Numbered from the stretch's first letter, positions 1 through 6,975 are shown. The stretch: 10,632 nt of DNA from Candidatus Altimarinota bacterium (GCA_905478675.1 CAJQJI010000117.1:1-10632), one strand, 5' to 3'. Numbers and translations: made by a program. The notes: generated by a model not told the origin, from the letters alone.

Positions 1-1381
1 TTTCAGTGTTTGCGCTTAATGGCTTGCGAAAGAATCGCTGTAAAACTTTATAATAATCCGCATCAAAGGTCGGCGCCTCTAAATCACTTAGGTTAAAGGT
101 TTCTTCGGTTGTTTCGAGCGTCCCCAAGTAACACCACTGGTCAAAAAAATGAGCTTGAGTTCTTTTTTGGTCTGCACAATGCTCTTTAATCGCTATAGGG
201 CCCGAAAACCACCAATTTTTCAATTTATATTTCGTTAAAGCTTGCTGTAGTGTGAAATTATATTTCGCTACTGGGAACGTGCCGGCACAACCACCCTGAC
301 ACTGACCTTTTTCATAGGCCAAACAAGAACCATCGTTTTTCGTTAGACCAAGTAAAGGTTCACACAGCCCAAATTGAACAACAAATTTATTCAATGTCTT
401 TTTAGCCTCGGCCGGCGAACGAAAACAACCGTAGTACGATGATTGAGCCATAAATTCGGAGGGCTTAATTTCTTTAATTTCTACTTGGTTATAAGTTTTT
501 GTCGTTTGTAAACAAAGTGTATAAAAAGTCTCTGCCCGGCTCATTGTGCGGTTATAAAGTGGAGCCTGCGTTTTAATTTGGTCAACTTCACGCAGCATAG
601 CTCCAAGCTCACCGGTGGTTTCAACATGATCAATATGAGTAATCTGCTCGATCATTTCGGTCTGCTTCGCACTTAAGTGCTCTCCTGAAAAATGACGTAA
701 CACCCGTTTTTTAATATTCGTCCCTCTACCAATATACAACGGCTTGGAGGCATTTTCAGCGTAAAAATAATATACACCAGGAGTAGCAGGCAAATCATCT
801 AACGCTGTGGCCGGTAAATTTTTTGGTAAAATCGGGCCTCGCAACTGTTGCGCCACCGCCGCCAGCAGTTTCTGGGCATCCGATTGATGCCAAAGCGCCC
901 ATAAATCAATCATTAACTGACAATCATCTAACGCTCGATGTCGGTTTTCAACGTTTAAATCAAAGCGTTCTATTAACGCGTCTAAACCGTGGCGCGAATG
1001 TTCTGGATATAACTGACGAGACAATTTAACGGTACATAAAGTTGGCGCTTCAAATTCTATCTCAAAACGTTGAAACTCCTTTTTTAAAAATCCGTAATCA
1101 AAGCTCACATTATGCGCTACAAAAGTACAGCCCGCCAATTTTTCCCACACTGTTTGAGCCACTTCCCCAAAGGTTGGTGCAGACTGCACCATTGCATCAT
1201 CAATCCCCGTTACCTTAGTAATAAAAGGTGGAATCGCGGTTTCCGGGTTTACCAAGGTTTGAAACGTATCAATCACCTGATGATCACGCATCAAGATAAT
1301 CGCCACTTCGGTAATTCGGCCCACCGACGGTGAAGAGCCAGTGGTTTCAATATCGACAAAAGCGTAGGTTGTCTGACTCAT
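1..1381 (-). CDS. DEDDh (DnaQ-like) exonuclease fused to a UvrC-type GIY-YIG endonuclease domain, partial at C-terminus
   Basis: Translation of the minus strand from ATG at 1381 gives 460 residues with no stop before the window edge. The N-terminus starts MSQTTYAFVDIETTG, giving Exo I residues D10 and E12. HNVSFDYGFL supplies Exo II D95, and HRALDDC supplies H148 and D153, so the DEDDh active site of the Pol III epsilon exonuclease family is complete. A second domain follows: PGVYYF at 201-206, LYIGRG at 215-220, a conserved Arg near 226 and the catalytic Glu E265 in a UvrC-like helix (ELGAMLREVDQIK). Three cysteines at 353, 361 and 365 (CLAYEKGQCQGGC) recall the Cys-containing stretch after the UvrC nuclease domain. 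The architecture matches known exonuclease/GIY-YIG fusions related to UvrC/Cho and presumed to act in DNA repair; cleavage by this protein is not shown. The start is supported by a promoter about 10 bases upstream. No Shine-Dalgarno site is seen. Confidence 0.88.
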   Translation of the reverse strand, partial: MSQTTYAFVDIETTGSSPSVGRITEVAIILMRDHQVIDTFQTLVNPETAIPPFITKVTGIDDAMVQSAPTFGEVAQTVWEKLAGCTFVAHNVSFDYGFLKKEFQRFEIEFEAPTLCTVKLSRQLYPEHSRHGLDALIERFDLNVENRHRALDDCQLMIDLWALWHQSDAQKLLAAVAQQLRGPILPKNLPATALDDLPATPGVYYFYAENASKPLYIGRGTNIKKRVLRHFSGEHLSAKQTEMIEQITHIDHVETTGELGAMLREVDQIKTQAPLYNRTMSRAETFYTLCLQTTKTYNQVEIKEIKPSEFMAQSSYYGCFRSPAEAKKTLNKFVVQFGLCEPLLGLTKNDGSCLAYEKGQCQGGCAGTFPVAKYNFTLQQALTKYKLKNWWFSGPIAIKEHCADQKRTQAHFFDQWCYLGTLETTEETFNLSDLEAPTFDADYYKVLQRFFRKPLSANTE

Positions 1382-1396
1382 AAGTTCTCAAAAACC

Positions 1397-1426
1397 AGTT
1401 TAGCAAAATGCCCAGTGTATGTGCAA
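1397..1426 (-). promoter_or_regulatory. sigma-70-type promoter of the exonuclease/GIY-YIG gene
   Basis: On the minus strand a -35 box TTGCAC (1426-1421) is followed after 18 bases by a -10 box TAAACT (1402-1397), preceded by TG as in an extended -10. Transcription would start near 1390, giving a leader of only about 10 bases before the ATG at 1381, without a Shine-Dalgarno site. Confidence 0.55.
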
Positions 1427-1491
1427 TGGAATTTAGACTGGCCCCCAATCTTTTTACGGTGCTCCTCCTGATTTAATAAAAAAAAATTTGA

Positions 1492-1508
1492 GCACAAATG
1501 GGCACAAA
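1492..1508. repeat. two GCACAAA direct repeats in 10-bp phase
   Basis: GCACAAA occurs at 1492-1498 and again at 1502-1508, exactly one helical turn apart, immediately left of the 13-bp tRNA-end repeat. Short repeats in helical phase beside a tRNA-derived core are typical of arm-type binding sites of tyrosine integrases. That role is inferred; no integrase gene is in the window. Confidence 0.4.
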
Positions 1509-1510
1509 CT

Positions 1511-1523
1511 TTTTTTGGTACAC
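1511..1523 (+). repeat. left copy of 13-bp direct repeat (putative att site)
   Basis: TTTTTTGGTACAC here is identical to 3577-3589. The right copy is the 3' end of tRNA-Arg, including the encoded CCA read on the minus strand, plus the start of its terminator T-tract. Beyond the identical core the left copy also has TTCGAAC at 1538-1544, which lines up with the tRNA T-loop (3599-3605) if 5 extra bases are allowed, so it may be a decayed tRNA 3' fragment. The repeat pair brackets the AT-rich gene at 1586-3493, as expected for a tRNA-targeted integration. Confidence 0.5.
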
Positions 1524-1550
1524 CCTGTTGGAGGAAGTTCGAACTTATTT

Positions 1551-1579
1551 TTGTCTTAACATTAACGCACGAGTATAAA
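1551..1579 (+). promoter_or_regulatory. promoter of the HEPN-motif gene, placed for a leaderless transcript
   Basis: A -35 box TTGTCT (1551-1556), a 17-base spacer and a -10 box TATAAA (1574-1579) form a strong sigma-70-type promoter. The A of the ATG at 1586 lies 7 bases after the -10 box, where transcription would normally begin, so the mRNA would have essentially no 5' leader. Confidence 0.7.
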
Positions 1580-1585
1580 TAGTTT

Positions 1586-3493
1586 ATGTCTCAAAACAAC
1601 CACACACCCCCTGAATCAATCCTTATACAAGCTAGAAATTCTGAACTTATACCAAAACACCCTGAATATCTGCAAGAGTTTAGTAATGACTACATAAAGG
1701 CTAGAGATCTTTTTTTAGGGATTGGTAACCAAATTATGGCTGACTATGTACAGCAAATTATTAATGCTTTAATTGTTTCAATAAAAACTGATGGATCAAT
1801 ACAGCCTTTTATGTCTGGGCAAAACGAGGATGGAAACTATTGGGAGTCACCAGATACTAGTAAATTTGATGATTCTTTTTTAAAGGTTATTAAATCTGAG
1901 CTAAAAGAGCAGAAGAGCACTTTACTAAAAGCTCGTTATAACGATTTAGCTTACATACTGAGCAACGATCATGAGTGCGGAAAAAATGCAGTAAATAATT
2001 ATCTAGAACTGGCTAAAACTTATGAGGAAAGAGATCTTGATGCCAAAAAACGTTCTGCTGGTGACGGGCTATCTGTTTCACGTTTTCTGTCTCGAGCTTA
2101 CACCCTATCTGTCCAAATAGAGTATGAAAGAGAAAGCGTTAAAGAAATTCTTTTGCAAACACTCGCATCTTTTAACAACAAAAGTCGCTCTAAAAACAAA
2201 CTATGTGCAGACCTTGTTTCAATTTTAATAATACATGAAGGTAGTTTACTCAAAGAAGAGGCAATTCATTTTTTGATTAATATCTGTGAAGAACGAGCGT
2301 CCGTTCTTTTAAAAGATGGAAATTCTTCTTTTGCCAAAGCTTTCTGGGATATGCAGTCTAGTTTGGAGGAATTTATAAACGCTGATCGTGAAGAATTTTA
2401 CTGGGAAAACAAAAAAGCTGATTTATATTTTTCAGATTTTAAGAGAGAAAAAACTTCTTTAGCAAAAATAATTCAGCTTGAGAATGCTTTAAAAATTTAT
2501 GTTGCTACAGGCAATGAACAAAAAGCATCATTAGTACAAGAGCTAATTCAAGCGGAGGCTCCAAATGTTGAATTACAGCAAAGTACTTTTGAAATTGATA
2601 TGCGGCCAATCGTGGAGTTGGCAAAACAGACCGCCAAAGATTTAGCTAAAGATTTTTCAGGCCTAGATCTGTTGATTTACCTTTCAAATTTAGAAGATAT
2701 TATACCTGATAATATTGAGACAGATGAAGAAAATGACTCAATAATTGATTTAATAGCCAGTGTTCACATTCTTGATGAACAAAACCACTTAACTGGTGAA
2801 ACTCTTTCTGATCAGCAAAAAAAACAAAAGAAAAAATTTGATAACTATGGCCTCACATTAAACCAAATGGCTTTTTATTATACTCATCTTCTCCGAGAAC
2901 TTTTAATCAACGATCAAATAAAAGAAGAAGATGTAATTGAGTTTATAAATCGCTCTTGGGTGAAATCAAATTCAAGAAATAAATTTTTTGGTTCAACTTA
3001 CTTTGAAGCAATGGATTGGAGCAAACTATTAATGCCTTCCTTAAAGCTTTTTTTAGTTTTATTTAAGGAAGAGAATCATGGAGAAGAACAAAGAGGAACA
3101 CTGATGCTTTCAACCGATTCTTTAGTCACTAAAATTGAAGGACTAATTCGGGAGATATTTCAAATCCATGGTGCTTCAATTTTTGACTTAACTCAAACAA
3201 AAGAAGGTAAAACAAAAAAAAATCGGAGAACCTTACATACCTTTCTAATGTCTGAGCAAACAAAAAAAATTCGTAAAAAAATTATAAAATCGAAAAAGGA
3301 GAGATTCTTTATCAACTTCTTATTACTCGATCTTATGCCTCCATTTGAATTGTCACTTAACCTGAGAAATAGAATAAGCCACACTAGACATACTCCAAAT
3401 AACTACAGCTTAGAAAAATTAATCCTACTATTCATGGTTACTCTAAGAATTATGAGAGTTGAATTACCTGAAAAACAATCTAAGAAAGCCTAA
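1586..3493 (+). CDS. DUF4209-like protein with C-terminal HEPN-type RNxxxH motif, putative defence ribonuclease
   Basis: The product has 635 residues, no signal peptide and no clear membrane segment, so it should be cytoplasmic. Its C-terminal part has the layout I associate with DUF4209: a helix LSTDSLVTKIEGLIREIFQ, a polar lysine-rich stretch, then LNLRNRISHT with R594, N595 and H599. RNxxxH is the signature of DUF4209 and also fits the catalytic Rx4-6H of HEPN ribonucleases found in toxins and abortive-infection proteins. The canonical glycine after His is Thr here. The N-terminal two thirds are helical and include KARYNDLAYILSND near residues 115-128, similar to the helical module preceding DUF4209 in such proteins. 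The gene stands alone between a 13-bp tRNA-end repeat and tRNA-Arg. It is visibly AT-richer than its neighbours and favours TTT, AAA and TTA, which suggests acquisition by transfer. The family call rests on motif recognition; RNase activity and a defence role are inference. Confidence 0.65.
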   Translation: MSQNNHTPPESILIQARNSELIPKHPEYLQEFSNDYIKARDLFLGIGNQIMADYVQQIINALIVSIKTDGSIQPFMSGQNEDGNYWESPDTSKFDDSFLKVIKSELKEQKSTLLKARYNDLAYILSNDHECGKNAVNNYLELAKTYEERDLDAKKRSAGDGLSVSRFLSRAYTLSVQIEYERESVKEILLQTLASFNNKSRSKNKLCADLVSILIIHEGSLLKEEAIHFLINICEERASVLLKDGNSSFAKAFWDMQSSLEEFINADREEFYWENKKADLYFSDFKREKTSLAKIIQLENALKIYVATGNEQKASLVQELIQAEAPNVELQQSTFEIDMRPIVELAKQTAKDLAKDFSGLDLLIYLSNLEDIIPDNIETDEENDSIIDLIASVHILDEQNHLTGETLSDQQKKQKKKFDNYGLTLNQMAFYYTHLLRELLINDQIKEEDVIEFINRSWVKSNSRNKFFGSTYFEAMDWSKLLMPSLKLFLVLFKEENHGEEQRGTLMLSTDSLVTKIEGLIREIFQIHGASIFDLTQTKEGKTKKNRRTLHTFLMSEQTKKIRKKIIKSKKERFFINFLLLDLMPPFELSLNLRNRISHTRHTPNNYSLEKLILLFMVTLRIMRVELPEKQSKKA

Positions 3494-3500
3494 AAAAATA

Positions 3501-3537
3501 GCAGATTTACAGGTTCAAATCCTGTCGCATTGCTACT
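3501..3537 (+). repeat. tRNA T-arm-like hairpin fragment
   Basis: Just after the stop of the HEPN-motif gene, ACAGG-TTCAAAT-CCTGT (3510-3526) has the exact form of a tRNA T-arm: a 5-bp stem around a 7-base TTCAAAT loop. Outer arms TAGCA and TGCTA can also pair. No tRNA body is present upstream because that sequence is coding, and no CCA follows at the right distance. It may be the 3' remnant of a tRNA used as an attachment site, or a tRNA-mimic hairpin at the transcript end. Confidence 0.4.
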
Positions 3538-3541
3538 CAAT

Positions 3542-3582
3542 AAAAAAACATCTAACCCCTATATTGGGATCAGATGTTTTTT
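3542..3582. terminator. bidirectional intrinsic terminator
   Basis: ACATCT (3548-3553) pairs with AGATGT (3572-3577), flanked by an A-run on the left and a T-run on the right, with CCC/GGG pairing inside the loop. It can end the plus-strand HEPN-motif transcript. On the minus strand it starts directly after the CCA of tRNA-Arg and can end that transcript. Confidence 0.8.
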
Positions 3583-3589
3583 GGTACAC
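3577..3589 (+). repeat. right copy of 13-bp direct repeat (tRNA-Arg 3' end)
   Basis: TTTTTTGGTACAC is identical to 1511-1523. It covers the last seven bases of tRNA-Arg (acceptor end, discriminator and CCA on the minus strand) and the adjoining T-tract. It is the side on which an integrating element would restore the tRNA gene. Confidence 0.5.
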
Positions 3590-3658
3590 GCGATAGGATT
3601 CGAACCTATGACCCTCGGTTCCGAAGACCGATGCTCTATCCAGCTGAGCTACGCGTGC
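3582..3658 (-). tRNA. tRNA-Arg(TCG)
   Basis: Minus-strand cloverleaf of 77 bases with encoded CCA. The acceptor halves GCACGCG and CGCGTGT pair, with a G-U as the first pair. The D-arm reads AGCTCAGCTGGATAGAGC, the anticodon stem TCGGT/ACCGA encloses loop CTTCGGA with anticodon TCG, and the T-arm is ATAGG-TTCGAAT-CCTAT. It should read CGA and other CGN arginine codons. It is followed immediately by an intrinsic terminator, and its 3' end is duplicated at 1511-1523. Confidence 0.97.
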
Positions 3659-3692
3659 GAATTAATATAAGAGCCAAGCGATTGTAATAGTG

Positions 3693-3716
3693 AAAGACTT
3701 TCTCGCAAGTCTTTTT
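3693..3716 (+). terminator. intrinsic terminator-like hairpin
   Basis: AAAGACTT (3693-3700) and AAGTCTTT (3707-3714) form an 8-bp stem with loop TCTCGC, followed by T residues to 3716. On the plus strand it lies between antisense tRNA-Arg and the promoter of the M23/SLH gene, so it could shield that gene from read-through. No plus-strand gene ends directly before it. Confidence 0.5.
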
Positions 3717-3746
3717 CGTACTCTTCTTTTAACACTTTAACGATAC

Positions 3747-3775
3747 TTGAAAAATCACGCTAAATCTGCTATAAT
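3747..3775 (+). promoter_or_regulatory. promoter of the M23/SLH gene
   Basis: TTGAAA (3747-3752), a 17-base spacer and a consensus TATAAT (3770-3775) form the best promoter in the window. Transcription should begin near 3782. This rules out the in-frame TTG at 3747 as a start codon and supports ATG 3801 with a leader of about 18 bases that has no good Shine-Dalgarno site. Confidence 0.8.
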
Positions 3776-3800
3776 CGCCAGATTTATTAATAAGCGGCAG

Positions 3801-5876
3801 ATGCGTAAACTTATCGACCTAATAATCTTCATCGTTGGCATTGGTGCTGGATACGAACTTTCACAACTAAGAAAACCCAATGTTGAAAAAGATATTTCAG
3901 ACTTAGGGTTTACGCGTAAGGCCTTACGAAAAGCTCAGTTTAGCTGGAGCAACTTAATCAGTGAAAACCAAAACGCCATCGCGGTTATCACCCTTACCAG
4001 TTGTGCCTTAGTCTTTGGAAGTTTCCTACAAAACTATGGTTATATTTTTAAAGCCAGCTTGCTTGATCTACCACAAACGGAGTTTACCGGAACTACCATT
4101 CCAATTACCCATGTACCAGATTGGACACAATTAAGCAGCACTGAGCGCACCATGCGTTTCGATCAAATCCCCTCAAGCAAAATCATTCCTATTCCTGACT
4201 ACAACCTGCAAGACATGAAACAAGGGGAAGTCTGGGAAGAATCAAATGATGACCAACGAAACGCGTATATCACCTATCCTGTTCCTAATTTAGGAAACTA
4301 CAAACTAGACGCGACCGAAAACAGTGGATCTCATCCTGGAATTGATATTAAAACTTTAATTGGAACCCCAGTTCAAAGTATTTCCAATGGGGTAGTTTAT
4401 AAAGTACAAGAAAAGACTACCGGTTACGGAAAAGCTATCTCGGTGGCTCATGTAAACATTCCGGATCCACGAAATCCAGGGCAGACTACCACCTTGGTTT
4501 CAACTTATGCTCATCTTTCAAAAATAAAGGTTCGCGAAGGGCAAAAAGTTGAGAAAGGCGAAATTATTGGTGAAACCGGCGAAACTGGATTTGCTACAGC
4601 GCCACACTTGCATTTTCAGATTGATCGTTCAGATGCGCCTTTCATTCCTTACTGGCCCTTTAGCTATGCAGAGCTACAAGCGGCTGGATATAACTCAAAC
4701 TTTGACGCTGTCGAAGCAGGATTTGGAGCACAAAACGCTAAACAGTACACGGAACACCCACTCAATTTTGTAGCGAAATACAATGATAATAGTATCAACC
4801 TTAACAATCTTGTAGCGGTTGACGATACGGCTATTCCGGCTGTTATTGAAAGCATTCAAACGCCAGTTGAAAACACTGAAACGGAAACCACCGACGTCGA
4901 ACCGGTTGAAACAAATGAAAACCAAGAAAATAATAGAATTGAAAAATGGGAAGACGAGGAAACGCTTCAAACCTCAGCTCCAGCCGAAGAAACAGTAATT
5001 GAGTTAGCCGAAACCGCACCAGCAGATATGGTTATGGTACAAACGGTTCGTAAAGGCGCCCTAGAAATTAGCTTTGAAACGGATCAAAGCTACACCCCGG
5101 GAGAAGACGAAACCGTTAAAATTAAAATCAACGAAGCCAACTTAGTCGCCACGGCTGGCATTGAACTATCTTCAACACTTCGTGACCGCGCCAAAGTAAC
5201 TCCAGCCGTTCTAAAAGCCAGCGATTTCGATGCCAATGGTGAAGCCGAAATTATTATTAAAACGAGCAGCGAGTACCCTTTTAGACTTGTGGCCGTAAGT
5301 GATTTTGGCGAAGTTAAATCGCCAAGTTTAAAACCAGAAATTTTCAGTGATATTCCAGGGAGTCACACCTATTCAACCGCTATCAAGTACTTGAAAGACA
5401 ACAATATTGTTAAAGGGTATGAAGATGGAACGTTCCGTCCCGATAACACCTTAAACCGAGCCGAGGCCCTTAAACTCATTTTAGAAGCCAATAGTATTTT
5501 TGCAGAAAGCAGTGAAAACAGCAGTTTCAGTGATGTTAGCAATACGGCTTGGTTCGCGCCTTATATTCAAACAGCCCTTAAACGTGAAATTGTGAAAGGG
5601 TATCCGGACGGAAGCTTTAAACCAGGCAATACCGTGAGCCGAGCTGAGTTTTTGAAAATGGCTATTGCTACTGGTGATTTCCCGCTACCAGAAATAACAA
5701 GTGATCCCTACCCAGATATAGCAAAAGAAGTTTGGTATGCCCCTTACTTTGCCTTTGCTCGTGACCAAAAACTACTTCGCACCAGCACCGGTAACACGGC
5801 AATTCCTAATGGGCTGATTACTCGAGGCGAAGCCGCGGAAATTATTTACAAACTCAGCCAAATCATAACACGCTAA
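3801..5876 (+). CDS. membrane-anchored M23 peptidase (LytM-type murein hydrolase) with three C-terminal SLH domains
   Basis: From ATG 3801 the product has 691 residues. The frame is open back to a TTG at 3747, but that codon is the -35 box of a consensus promoter. Two hydrophobic segments lie near residues 4-20 and 58-76. The M23 domain spans roughly 170-285, with zinc ligands H178 and D182 in SHPGID and the HxH pair H269/H271 in PHLHF, so the zinc site looks intact and peptidoglycan endopeptidase activity is expected. An acidic Glu/Thr-rich linker (about 345-410) leads to a beta-rich region, possibly Ig-like. Three SLH repeats follow, starting near 515, 576 and 637; the first two carry the GYxDGxFxPxNxxxRAE signature and the third is degenerate. 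SLH domains bind secondary cell wall polymers or an outer surface layer, which would hold the hydrolase in the envelope. It is a single-gene unit with its own promoter and terminator. Confidence 0.9.
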   Translation: MRKLIDLIIFIVGIGAGYELSQLRKPNVEKDISDLGFTRKALRKAQFSWSNLISENQNAIAVITLTSCALVFGSFLQNYGYIFKASLLDLPQTEFTGTTIPITHVPDWTQLSSTERTMRFDQIPSSKIIPIPDYNLQDMKQGEVWEESNDDQRNAYITYPVPNLGNYKLDATENSGSHPGIDIKTLIGTPVQSISNGVVYKVQEKTTGYGKAISVAHVNIPDPRNPGQTTTLVSTYAHLSKIKVREGQKVEKGEIIGETGETGFATAPHLHFQIDRSDAPFIPYWPFSYAELQAAGYNSNFDAVEAGFGAQNAKQYTEHPLNFVAKYNDNSINLNNLVAVDDTAIPAVIESIQTPVENTETETTDVEPVETNENQENNRIEKWEDEETLQTSAPAEETVIELAETAPADMVMVQTVRKGALEISFETDQSYTPGEDETVKIKINEANLVATAGIELSSTLRDRAKVTPAVLKASDFDANGEAEIIIKTSSEYPFRLVAVSDFGEVKSPSLKPEIFSDIPGSHTYSTAIKYLKDNNIVKGYEDGTFRPDNTLNRAEALKLILEANSIFAESSENSSFSDVSNTAWFAPYIQTALKREIVKGYPDGSFKPGNTVSRAEFLKMAIATGDFPLPEITSDPYPDIAKEVWYAPYFAFARDQKLLRTSTGNTAIPNGLITRGEAAEIIYKLSQIITR

Positions 5877-5898
5877 AAACGTTATTAACATCACACAT

Positions 5899-5934
5899 AA
5901 AAAAGGTTTCCCCAAATAAGTGGAAGCTTTTTTT
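5899..5934 (+). terminator. intrinsic terminator after the M23/SLH gene
   Basis: A hairpin formed by an A-rich arm ending GGTTTCC and an arm beginning GGAAGC, with one bulged base, is followed by a run of T residues to 5934. It starts about 20 bases after the TAA of the peptidase gene and separates it from the next gene. Confidence 0.75.
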
Positions 5935-5950
5935 ATTTAAAAAATATAAT

Positions 5951-5978
5951 TTGCAAAAAAGGCAAATAATGCTATTAG
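5951..5978 (+). promoter_or_regulatory. promoter of the 307-residue membrane protein gene
   Basis: TTGCAA (5951-5956), a 16-base spacer and TATTAG (5973-5978). The A of ATG 5986 lies 8 bases after the -10 box, so the transcript would be leaderless or nearly so. A separate TATAAT at 5945-5950 has no obvious -35 partner. Confidence 0.55.
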
Positions 5979-5985
5979 TCAGTTA

Positions 5986-6909
5986 ATGAAAAGACTTATC
6001 TTCTATTTTGTCTCATTGACGCTAACACTTAATCAAGCCTTAGCACAAAACATTGCCTACGAGGTTATTCGCACTGAAGAAGCTCCAGGCTACTTTGCCT
6101 TACGGGTTTACCCAGGGGAAGATTTACCCGCCCTAGAAGTCGAAACCGTATTAGTTGAAAACTTTAGTAACAAAGCTGAACGAAAAAAGTTTACCCCCTT
6201 AGTAAAAAATCTAAAAAACACTGGGTTAAAAGTCTTAAGCGCGGAAGAAGCTACAGCTTTAGTTGGTGATGAAAACTATCGCCTCGTGCTATTAGGCGGT
6301 CCAACACAAACACGTTGGCTTCAATTTAAACCCGAAGATTTTTTAAACTTAAACGAGCAGTTTGAGATGTTTAGCCTGACCAAACTTGGTCCTGTTTATT
6401 TAAGTAATATTCAAGCTAATTTTGGAGGCAATGTAACAGCCGTTCGCCCAGAACAAGTCCCCTTTTTAGATGATAAATCAACTTACTTTGTCGGTCAGTT
6501 TGATAAAGCCATGAAAACAAGAGTTAGCATTACGGGCGAAACACCAGAACTAACCGTACAAGCGGACGGGGTTATGGATTTAAGTACCTTTAAGCCACAC
6601 GAAGCCAGCAATGTACTCTCCTCTTTATGGGCCGATCTAACCCCAGATAACAAATCTAAAACACCAAGCAATTTTAACGTTGATCTAAAAGATATAGTGA
6701 CGAACAGTTTTCCATTTTTAATCGCCCTAATTGGTTTAGCACTTATTTATATTTCAGCGCGTCCTTCTCGTTTACGAACGGGCATGATAGACCAACTTGA
6801 TGACCTTTTTTGGCGCACCCCTATTGAAGAAACCCCTATTTACCAAGCCTGGGAAAAAAATTTTCCGTGGGAACTAACCGATAAAGAATTAAAATTAGTT
6901 CAAGTTTAG
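5986..6909 (+). CDS. exported single-pass membrane protein resembling the C-terminal part of VWA-type surface proteins
   Basis: The 307-residue product begins with a clear signal peptide (MKR, hydrophobic core, ALA at 18-20 as cleavage site). Residues 21-238 should be outside the membrane, 241-257 (FPFLIALIGLALIYISA) form a membrane segment, and about 50 residues remain inside. I do not recognise a named family. Residues about 125-185 resemble the region after the VWA domain in bacterial VIT/VWA proteins: VYLSNIQANFGGNVTAVRPE, then a FVGQF-type strand and a VSITGE strand. ASNVLSSLWADL at 207-218 recalls the LWAR segment of those proteins. No MIDAS (DxSxS) motif and no VIT domain are present, so this would be only the terminal beta-sandwich. 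The comparison is from memory of the family pattern and is inference. The gene lies downstream of the M23/SLH gene but has its own promoter. Confidence 0.6.
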   Translation: MKRLIFYFVSLTLTLNQALAQNIAYEVIRTEEAPGYFALRVYPGEDLPALEVETVLVENFSNKAERKKFTPLVKNLKNTGLKVLSAEEATALVGDENYRLVLLGGPTQTRWLQFKPEDFLNLNEQFEMFSLTKLGPVYLSNIQANFGGNVTAVRPEQVPFLDDKSTYFVGQFDKAMKTRVSITGETPELTVQADGVMDLSTFKPHEASNVLSSLWADLTPDNKSKTPSNFNVDLKDIVTNSFPFLIALIGLALIYISARPSRLRTGMIDQLDDLFWRTPIEETPIYQAWEKNFPWELTDKELKLVQV

Positions 6910-6947
6910 ACTCAAAAGACTAATAATTTAAAAAATAAAATAAATAA

Positions 6948-6975
6948 TTGACAAGTTCTTTGTAAATTTTACTAT
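6948..6975 (+). promoter_or_regulatory. promoter of the 87-residue protein gene
   Basis: A consensus -35 TTGACA (6948-6953), a 16-base spacer and TACTAT (6970-6975). Transcription should begin near 6982, leaving a leader of about 18 bases, AATTAACCCACATTCCCC, which contains no Shine-Dalgarno sequence. Confidence 0.7.

Noticed and set aside
823..1333. Plus-strand ORFs at 823-1029 and 1112-1333
   Set aside because: They lie opposite the exonuclease gene, whose minus-strand frame has complete catalytic motifs.
1455..1540. Inverted CTCCTCC/GGAGGA motifs near 1462 and 1530 as a regulatory palindrome
   Set aside because: The matching arms are short and far apart, with no supporting structure between them.
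3500..3540. A second complete tRNA gene on the plus strand upstream of tRNA-Arg
   Set aside because: Only a T-arm is present. The expected D-arm and anticodon arm would fall in the coding end of the HEPN-motif gene and cannot be formed, and no CCA follows at the right distance.
4549..4970. Small ORFs on both strands within the M23/SLH gene
   Set aside because: They are out-of-frame shadows of a well-supported coding sequence.
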